NCBI GenBank assembly: GCA_027450105.1
Contig: DAIDKJ010000039.1
Coordinates: 1 to 10,478 of the forward strand
Source: Ferrovum sp.
GTDB taxonomy: Bacteria > Pseudomonadota > Gammaproteobacteria > Burkholderiales > Ferrovaceae
Direction of reading: 5' to 3'
Length of the DNA: 10,478 nt
Part shown: positions 5,851-10,478 of the stretch, one piece after another
How the letters are laid out: each line of letters starts with the position of its first letter
Numbering within the stretch: position 1 is the stretch's first letter
Program-made: the position numbers and the translations under genes
The notes under the pieces: generated by a model
Told to the model about the DNA's origin: nothing
The model's database searches: none
What the model saw: the letters and a program-made list of their open reading frames with translations, nothing else

Positions 5851-6402
5851 ATGTCAGGTCAGGTTCGAATCATCGCGGGGCAATGGCGTGGGCGCCTGTT
5901 GCGTTTCAAAGCCGAACCCGGCTTACGCCCAACCCCGGCGCGGGTACGGGAAACCCTGTTCAATTGGCTGGGGCAATCTCTGCCGGAATTCCAGTGCCTG
6001 GATTTATTTGCCGGCAGTGGGGCGCTGGGGTTTGAGGCCCTGTCTCGGGGTGCAGCTCGGGTGGTCATGGTGGAGCGCCAGGCGGTCACGGTGCAGCAGT
6101 TGCGCGCCCAGGCCAGCGCGCTAAAGACCACCCAGGCGCTGGTGGTGCAGGAGGAAGCGGTGCACTGGCTACGGCACGATCGACAGTGTTTTGACCTGAT
6201 TTTTCTGGATCCTCCCTTTGGTTCAGAATTGTTGCGGGATATTTTGCCGCTACTACCTCAAAAACTGAACCCTGGTGGACTGGTGTACTGTGAAAGTGCG
6301 GCAGGTGTGTCAGAATCACTCCTGTGGACGCTGGTGCGATCCGCCCGGGCAGGGCGTGTCGTGTACCAGCTGCTGCGCTTGAAACAAGGAAATATGGAAT
6401 GA
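5851..6402 (+). CDS. rsmD: 16S rRNA (guanine(966)-N2)-methyltransferase RsmD
   Basis: RsmD transfers a methyl group from S-adenosylmethionine to N2 of G966 in 16S rRNA, near the P site, during 30S assembly. The 183-residue product is of usual length. It shows the N-terminal RNA-binding motif RIIAGQWRGR (6-15), LRPTPARVRETLFNWL (25-40), the SAM-binding motif I DLFAGSGALGFEALSRGA (51-68), VERQ (74-77) ending the second strand, and the catalytic DPPF (120-123) typical of N6-adenine/N2-guanine methylases. The frame continues upstream to a TTG at 5803, but the ATG at 5851 sits just before the conserved motif and CAGGA lies about 12 bases upstream, so 5851 is preferred. Its stop overlaps the coaD start (ATGA). 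Divergence from ftsY and linkage to coaD are common in Gammaproteobacteria. Confidence 0.95.
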   Translation: MSGQVRIIAGQWRGRLLRFKAEPGLRPTPARVRETLFNWLGQSLPEFQCLDLFAGSGALGFEALSRGAARVVMVERQAVTVQQLRAQASALKTTQALVVQEEAVHWLRHDRQCFDLIFLDPPFGSELLRDILPLLPQKLNPGGLVYCESAAGVSESLLWTLVRSARAGRVVYQLLRLKQGNME

Positions 6403-6899
6403 AAACCAAGGCGGTCTATGCAGGGACCTTCGATCCCATGACCCTAGGCCATGAGGATTTGGTACGGCGTGCGGCCCGTTTGTTTGGTACCGTGGTGCTG
6501 GCTGTGGCAGATAGCCGCAACAAGCGTCCCCTGTTCACGTTACAGGATCGTGTGGAAATGGCCCGGTTATCCGTGCAGGACGTGTCTAACGTCACGGTGA
6601 CGGGTTTTTCCGGTTTGCTGGCAGATTTTTTGCGACAATCCGGAGCCAACATCATTTTGCGTGGGCTACGCGCCGTGTCGGATTTCGATTTTGAATTTCA
6701 GATGGCGGGAATGAACCGCAAGCTGCTTCCCGAGGTCGAAACCTTGTTCCTGACTCCTTCGGACCAATACATGTTCGTGTCCTCCACCATCGTGCGTGAA
6801 ATTGCCACGTTGGGGGGAGATGTCAGTCAATTTGTCAACCCCCATGTGCAACGCTATCTGAACCTTCAAATGCGTGCACTGGGTGCTCAGGAAACCTGA
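6399..6899 (+). CDS. coaD: Phosphopantetheine adenylyltransferase
   Basis: CoaD transfers AMP from ATP to 4'-phosphopantetheine, giving dephospho-CoA, the penultimate step of CoA synthesis and the substrate of CoaE in this window. The 166-residue product (family about 160) has the nucleotidyltransferase motif GTFDPMTLGH (9-18) with Thr10 and His18, Lys42 in NKRP, RGLRAVSDFDFE (88-99) with Arg88 and Arg91, and VSSTIVREIA (127-136) for ATP binding. These positions agree with the numbering of the Escherichia coli enzyme. The ATG at 6399 overlaps the rsmD stop and has AAGGA 8 bases upstream; a longer frame from 6324 would lie inside rsmD and is rejected. The ferredoxin gene starts 3 bases after its stop, as in Pseudomonas. 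Confidence 0.97.
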   Translation: MKTKAVYAGTFDPMTLGHEDLVRRAARLFGTVVLAVADSRNKRPLFTLQDRVEMARLSVQDVSNVTVTGFSGLLADFLRQSGANIILRGLRAVSDFDFEFQMAGMNRKLLPEVETLFLTPSDQYMFVSSTIVREIATLGGDVSQFVNPHVQRYLNLQMRALGAQET

Positions 6900-6902
6900 A
6901 TC

Positions 6903-7163
6903 ATGGCTTTGATGATTACCGATGATTGTATCAATTGCGATGTCTGCGAACCCGAATGCCCCAACGAGGCAATTTCCCAGGGGCCCGAGGTCTATCAGAT
7001 CGACCCCTTGCGGTGCACGGAATGCGTGGGTCACTACGATACCCCCCAATGCCGCGAGGTCTGTCCGGTGGACTGTATCCCCAATAATCCCGACTACCAG
7101 GAAAGCAAGGGGCAACTCCAGTTGAAATATGAAAACCTGATGCGGAACAAACAACTGCCGTGA
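6903..7163 (+). CDS. 2[4Fe-4S] ferredoxin, YfhL / Allochromatium type
   Basis: A small cytoplasmic electron carrier of 86 residues. The first cluster motif is CINCDVCEPECP (Cys9, 12, 15, 19). The second is Cys38-x2-Cys41-x8-Cys50-x3-Cys54-Pro; the eight-residue insert between its second and third cysteines marks the Allochromatium vinosum (Alvin) or YfhL type rather than clostridial ferredoxin. An extra Cys58 follows, and the C-terminal tail (about 62-86, helical, ending LMRNKQLP) is also typical. Alvin-type ferredoxins have two clusters of very negative and unequal potential; the physiological partner is not evident here. The ATG has AGGA 10 bases upstream and lies 3 bases after coaD. Its stop overlaps the GTG of the TPR gene (GTGA). 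The link to coaD is conserved in many Gammaproteobacteria and probably reflects an old operon rather than a shared pathway. Often annotated fdx or yfhL. Confidence 0.95.
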   Translation: MALMITDDCINCDVCEPECPNEAISQGPEVYQIDPLRCTECVGHYDTPQCREVCPVDCIPNNPDYQESKGQLQLKYENLMRNKQLP

Positions 7164-8959
7164 AAACCAACCCATCATCGGGGCTGGGCCCGGGGTTGCG
7201 CTGGCGCCGCCTGGCCTTGTGCCTGGGGCTGACCGTGACTCTACAGGGGGCCTGGGCGCAGGACCCCGTTCCAGCACAGCCAACCACTCCCCTGCAGGAG
7301 AACAGCCCACCCGACCTGCCCCAGGAGTCCGGGCAGGAGTCGCTGGCGCCTCGCTCGCCCGTTCTGCCACATCTGGAATTGACCGCCCATCTGGTCTACC
7401 AGCTGCTCCTGGCCGAAATTGCCATTCAGCGCGACCATCTGGACCTGGCTCTCAAAACCTACACCGATCTGGTGCGCTCCACTCAGGATCCGCGTTTGGC
7501 GCAACGGGCCACGGAAGTGGCCCTGTATAGTCATCAGCCCGAAGCCGTCCTGGCAGCCCTGGACGAATGGCTGAAACTGGATCCCCAGTCCCTGGCAGCG
7601 CGCCAAACCTTGTCAGCCGTGTTGCTGGCGCAACCCAAGCTGCCGGATGTGGAAGCGCTCCTCAGTCGCTTGTTGGCCACCGATGCGCCCCATGTGGAGA
7701 TGGATTTTCGTAACCTCAATCTGGTGTTCATGCAGCATCCGGATCATGCCGGAGCGCTGGCCTTGGCGCGCGCGCTGGTGGAACCCTACCCTCAGGTTCC
7801 CGAAGCCCACTACCTGTTGGGCACCGCGGCCATTGTGGCCGAGCAGCCCGAACTGGCCCTGAGTGAGGCGCAAAGGGCCCTGCAATTGCGCCCAGGTTGG
7901 GAGCCCGCAGCCTTGTTGCAGGCGCGCGTGCTGCAAACACAAGACACCGCACAGGCCAACGAGTTTTACCGCACTTTCTTGGCCCAATATCCCCGTTCCA
8001 GAGATCTTCGTCTGGCGTTTGCGCGTACTTTGGTGGAACAGAAAGATTACGCCGCCGCCCGGGAGCAATTCCAGAGGGTGCTGGCCGAAGCGCCGGACAA
8101 TGCGGATCTGACCTTTGCCGTAGCCTTGCTGACCTTGCAGCTCAAGGATTATGAGCAAGCGTTGCCGTTATTGCAGCAAGCGCTGGCTAAAAACTTCCAT
8201 GACCCGGATCTGGTGCGCTTCTATCTGGGACAGGCCTATGAGGAACTGAAGGACTGGAATCAGGCTGCCCATTGGTATGAAGCGGTTGGCCCGGGCGACG
8301 AAGAAATCCAGGCGCGCATTCGCGACGCTCTCATGTGGTCCCGGTTGCAGCAGCGCGCCAAGGCGCTGGATCTTTTGCAACACACACCGGTTCATACCCC
8401 CGAGCAGAAAGATCTGCGCACTTTGGCGCAAGAACAGGTATTGCGGGAAGCCGGAGATTATCAGGGGGCCTTCGATCTGCTGACGGGCGCCCTGAAGGAG
8501 CATCCGGATGCCGCGGACCTGCTCTATGAACAGGCCATCGTGGCCGACAAACTGGATCGCATGGACACCCTCGAGCAGGATTTGCGCCGAGTCATGGAGC
8601 TGCGCCCCGATTATGCCCAGGCTTACAACGCCTTGGGCTATAGTTTGGCGGATCGCCAGATGCGCTTGCCCGAAGCGCTGACCCTGATCAAAAAAGCTTT
8701 GACCCTGGCGCCCCAGGATCCCTTCATCCTGGATAGTCTGGGTTGGGTGCAATTCCGTATGGGGCAGTTCAAGGAAGCGTTGGGTACGCTGCAACAAGCC
8801 TATGCCCTGCAATCCGATCCCGAGATTGCCGCCCACCTGGGCGAGGTGGAATGGACGTTGGGCGATGCGGCCAAGGCCAAAAAAACCTGGGATCAGGCCC
8901 TCAAGAATGATCCCTCCAACGAATTGCTCAATGCCACGGTCAAGCGTCTGGCACCTTGA
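7160..8959 (+). CDS. Periplasmic tetratricopeptide repeat protein, LbcA-like
   Basis: A 599-residue, mostly helical protein. Residues about 13-33 form a signal peptide: RWRR, a hydrophobic core, then AWA before Gln34, a good signal peptidase I site. A Pro/Gln/Ser-rich linker (about 34-65) is followed by many degenerate 34-residue TPR units, clearest in the C-terminal half (PDYAQAYNALGYSLADRQ, DPFILDSLGWVQFRMGQFKEAL). TPRs are binding scaffolds. The gene lies directly before lolB and ispE, the position of Pseudomonas aeruginosa PA4667 (LbcA), an outer-membrane lipoprotein adaptor of the protease CtpA with similar size and repeats. Homology to LbcA is inferred from context and architecture. Unlike LbcA there is no proper lipobox: the only nearby Cys21 is in LALC, with Leu where Gly/Ala/Ser is needed. 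The GTG start overlaps the ferredoxin stop and has no ribosome-binding site, so coupling is likely. Confidence 0.85.
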   Translation: MKTNPSSGLGPGLRWRRLALCLGLTVTLQGAWAQDPVPAQPTTPLQENSPPDLPQESGQESLAPRSPVLPHLELTAHLVYQLLLAEIAIQRDHLDLALKTYTDLVRSTQDPRLAQRATEVALYSHQPEAVLAALDEWLKLDPQSLAARQTLSAVLLAQPKLPDVEALLSRLLATDAPHVEMDFRNLNLVFMQHPDHAGALALARALVEPYPQVPEAHYLLGTAAIVAEQPELALSEAQRALQLRPGWEPAALLQARVLQTQDTAQANEFYRTFLAQYPRSRDLRLAFARTLVEQKDYAAAREQFQRVLAEAPDNADLTFAVALLTLQLKDYEQALPLLQQALAKNFHDPDLVRFYLGQAYEELKDWNQAAHWYEAVGPGDEEIQARIRDALMWSRLQQRAKALDLLQHTPVHTPEQKDLRTLAQEQVLREAGDYQGAFDLLTGALKEHPDAADLLYEQAIVADKLDRMDTLEQDLRRVMELRPDYAQAYNALGYSLADRQMRLPEALTLIKKALTLAPQDPFILDSLGWVQFRMGQFKEALGTLQQAYALQSDPEIAAHLGEVEWTLGDAAKAKKTWDQALKNDPSNELLNATVKRLAP

Positions 8960-8973
8960 GGCCCTCGATCGGT

Positions 8974-9612
8974 ATGGGGGCGAAGCAGACAGTCTGGGGA
9001 GTGCGGGCGCTGGGGTCAGGGGCGCTGGTGCTGTTGCTTGCCGGGTGCGCGCCCTTCTGGCAGAGCAGCGAGCCCCAGGACCGGCAAGTGGGAGCAGGAG
9101 GCTTGACGCATTATCGTTTTACCGGGCGGATTGCCATTCAACAGCCCGACGGTTCGGAAAGTGGGCGCATTCAATGGCAAAATGATCTGCAGCACCAACA
9201 GGTTACTCTGTTGTCGCCGCTGGGTTCCACTGTGGCGCAACTGGATCGCAACCCCTCGGGGGTGGATTTGCGCCTGTCCAATCAGGAGCGCTTTCATGCC
9301 CAGGATCCGGAGCAACTGACTGCCCAGGTCTTGGGATATTCCCTGCCCCTCGAGGGCTTGCCGTGGTGGGTGCTGGGTCAGGCAGCACCCGACGAACCAG
9401 CCCGATGGCAGCGCGATGACCGGGGTCAGCCGCGCCAGTTGGAGCAGGCAGGTTGGCGCATCGAGTATCTCCAATGGCGCCCTGTGGGACGGGAAACCTT
9501 GCCCGGCCTGCTGCGACTGACCCATGAAACGCTCACCATCAAGCTCAAAATTGATCAATGGGTTCTGGGTGCCCCTCTGGAAGACGGGGCGCAGCCCGTC
9601 ACCTCCCCATGA
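8974..9612 (+). CDS. lolB: Outer-membrane lipoprotein LolB
   Basis: LolB receives lipoproteins from the periplasmic carrier LolA and inserts them into the inner leaflet of the outer membrane; it is itself a lipoprotein. From the ATG at 8974 the product has 212 residues. It starts with a lipoprotein signal ending LLLAGC (Cys25), with Ala after the Cys, so not an inner-membrane retention Asp. The mature part shows LolB features: FTGRIAI, RIQWQ, LLSPLGSTVAQL, LEGLPWWVLGQ and the closing LKIDQWVL, where relatives have IKLKMDNWIV-like ends. A TTG at 8956 in the same frame would overlap the TPR stop by 4 bases (TTGA), matching the pattern of this operon, and would add 6 residues; GAGG 12 bases before the ATG is a modest argument for 8974. 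The TPR-lolB-ispE order is widespread in beta- and gammaproteobacteria. Confidence 0.93.
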   Translation: MGAKQTVWGVRALGSGALVLLLAGCAPFWQSSEPQDRQVGAGGLTHYRFTGRIAIQQPDGSESGRIQWQNDLQHQQVTLLSPLGSTVAQLDRNPSGVDLRLSNQERFHAQDPEQLTAQVLGYSLPLEGLPWWVLGQAAPDEPARWQRDDRGQPRQLEQAGWRIEYLQWRPVGRETLPGLLRLTHETLTIKLKIDQWVLGAPLEDGAQPVTSP

Positions 9613-10451
9613 ATCCCGAAGTGTTGCGGGGTTGGCCCGCCCCGGCCAAGCTGAATTTGTTTCTGCACGTTCTGGGTCGGCGGGAAGACGGCTATCATCA
9701 GTTGCAAACCGTGTTCATCTTTCTGGACCATGCGGACCTGCTGGATTTCACGCTGCTGTCCGAGGGCACCATTGCGCGCCAGCAACCCCTGGTGGGGGTG
9801 CTCGAGCAGGATGATCTGGTGGTGCGTGCGGCGCGCCTGCTGCAACAGCACAGCAAAACGCGGCACGGCGTGTTGATTGGCTTGCAGAAGCGGATTCCCA
9901 TGGGAGCGGGCCTGGGAGGCGGCAGCTCGGATGCAGCCACCACCTTGCTGGCGCTCAATCGCCTCTGGCAACTGGGTTGGACGCGGCCGCAACTGGCTGC
10001 TCTGGGCCTGAGTCTGGGCGCCGATGTTCCGGTATTCCTCGGTGGTCAGGCTGCCTTCGCCGAAGGAGTGGGCGAGCAACTCACGCCTCTGAGCGTTCCG
10101 CCAGCCTGGTATCTGGTGGCCCATCCGGGGCTTTCCATTGCCACGCGGGAGATTTTCTCCGACCCGGATTTGACAAGAAATACGTTACCCGTCAAAATGT
10201 CCGACTTTTCGGTGGGGTTTGGTCACAATGACCTGCAACCCGTGGCCGTGCGGCGCTACCCTCGGGTAGGGCAGTTGCTGGAGCGTTTGTCCCATTGGGG
10301 GCCGGCGCGCATGACGGGTTCCGGGGCCTGTTGTTTCGTGCCCTTCGCCTGTCGCGAGGAAGCGCTTCGGGCGTTGCAGGAGATTACACCGGAATATAAT
10401 GGTTTCGTTGCCCAAGGGCTGAATCGTCACCCCTTGTACGACCGGGTGTAG
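9609..10451 (+). CDS. ispE: 4-(cytidine 5'-diphospho)-2-C-methyl-D-erythritol kinase
   Basis: IspE phosphorylates the 2-hydroxyl of CDP-methylerythritol with ATP in the MEP (non-mevalonate) pathway to isoprenoids. The 280-residue product belongs to the GHMP kinases: PAPAKLNLFLHV (10-21) with catalytic Lys14, DGYHQLQTVF (27-36), the glycine-rich ATP loop PMGAGLGGGSSDAA (97-110), GADVPVFLGG (137-146) with catalytic Asp139, DLTRNTLP (187-194) and the third motif ARMTGSGACCF (233-243). The length agrees with Escherichia coli IspE (283). The ATG overlaps the lolB stop (ATGA); an earlier in-frame ATG at 9558 lies inside lolB and is rejected. A tRNA begins 6 bases after its stop. The gene is the last protein-coding gene visible in the operon. 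Confidence 0.97.
   Translation: MNPEVLRGWPAPAKLNLFLHVLGRREDGYHQLQTVFIFLDHADLLDFTLLSEGTIARQQPLVGVLEQDDLVVRAARLLQQHSKTRHGVLIGLQKRIPMGAGLGGGSSDAATTLLALNRLWQLGWTRPQLAALGLSLGADVPVFLGGQAAFAEGVGEQLTPLSVPPAWYLVAHPGLSIATREIFSDPDLTRNTLPVKMSDFSVGFGHNDLQPVAVRRYPRVGQLLERLSHWGPARMTGSGACCFVPFACREEALRALQEITPEYNGFVAQGLNRHPLYDRV
10395..10400 (+). promoter_or_regulatory. Candidate -10 box for the downstream tRNA, inside ispE
   Basis: A perfect TATAAT within ispE codons (Glu-Tyr-Asn), in an otherwise G+C-rich gene, 57 bases before the tRNA. A weak -35, TTGCAG at 10374-10379, is only 15 bases upstream, so the promoter is uncertain. It would let the tRNA be transcribed independently of the operon. Confidence 0.35.
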
Positions 10452-10457
10452 AACAGT

Positions 10458-10478
10458 AGGGGAGTCGCCAAGTGGTAA
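10458..10478 (+). tRNA. tRNA 5' end, probably tRNA-Gln (truncated by window edge)
   Basis: The last 21 bases read as a 7-base acceptor strand AGGGGAG (10458-10464), T8 and C9, then GCCAAGTGGTAA, a D stem start with the A14 and invariant GG of the D loop. The string GGGGAGTCGCCAAGTGGTAA closely resembles bacterial tRNA-Gln. The place after ispE (and usually before prs) is also where tRNA-Gln is found in many proteobacteria. The anticodon is outside the window, so the amino-acid identity is inferred. It starts 6 bases after the ispE stop, so it is probably also released from the operon transcript by RNase P. Confidence 0.75.

Noticed and set aside
6400..7170. Identical 10-mer TGAAAACCAA at the starts of coaD (6400) and the TPR gene (7161)
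   Set aside because: Both simply encode a Met-Lys-Thr start at a stop/start overlap; there is no longer similarity around them.
1..10478. Mobile element, CRISPR array, defence or biosynthetic island
   Set aside because: No transposase, integrase, direct repeats, or atypical gene; every strand segment is accounted for by conserved housekeeping genes.

Overview
This window is a dense, chromosomal housekeeping region from a proteobacterium. The G+C content looks high (roughly 60 % by eye). The gene content and order (pilD-coaE-zapD; ftsY-ftsE-ftsX-rpoH; divergent rsmD-coaD-ferredoxin; TPR protein-lolB-ispE-tRNA) are typical of Gammaproteobacteria and relatives. The mix of gamma- and beta-like neighbourhoods would suit a deep branch such as Acidithiobacillia, but that placement is inference. 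There are no mobile elements, CRISPR arrays, phage genes or toxin systems, and no gene-free stretch longer than about 70 bases.

Layout. (1) Bases 1-1873, plus strand: the 3' half of a type IV prepilin peptidase (pilD), then coaE (last step of coenzyme A synthesis), overlapping by a GTGA, then zapD (FtsZ-bundling division factor). (2) Bases 1925-5803, minus strand: transcribed in the order ftsY, ftsE, ftsX, rpoH, folB. ftsY/ftsE and rpoH/folB share 4-base ATGA overlaps. The 67-base gap between ftsX and rpoH carries a perfect 9-9-9 CIRCE operator (TTAGCACTC-N9-GAGTGCTAA, 3214-3240), the binding site of the HrcA repressor. An extended -10 box merges with its rpoH-proximal arm. (3) Bases 5851-10451, plus strand: rsmD, coaD, a 2[4Fe-4S] ferredoxin, a periplasmic TPR protein, lolB and ispE, packed with 4-base overlaps or tiny gaps. 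The first 21 bases of a tRNA, probably tRNA-Gln, follow 6 bases after ispE.

How they work together. The central block joins membrane targeting (FtsY), the FtsEX divisome regulator and the heat-shock sigma factor. The CIRCE site implies that the master activator of one heat-shock regulon is itself repressed by the regulator of the other (HrcA), with folB carried along as a downstream passenger. The right-hand operon collects 16S rRNA methylation, CoA synthesis, an Fe-S electron carrier, an envelope TPR adaptor, lipoprotein insertion into the outer membrane and isoprenoid synthesis.

The best leads are the CIRCE-controlled rpoH, an FtsE whose ABC signature motif (LSSTE instead of LSGGE) and H-loop histidine (Cys instead of His) are both degenerate, and an LbcA-like TPR protein without a lipobox. 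I found no entirely new multi-gene system; apart from these points the region is ordinary.
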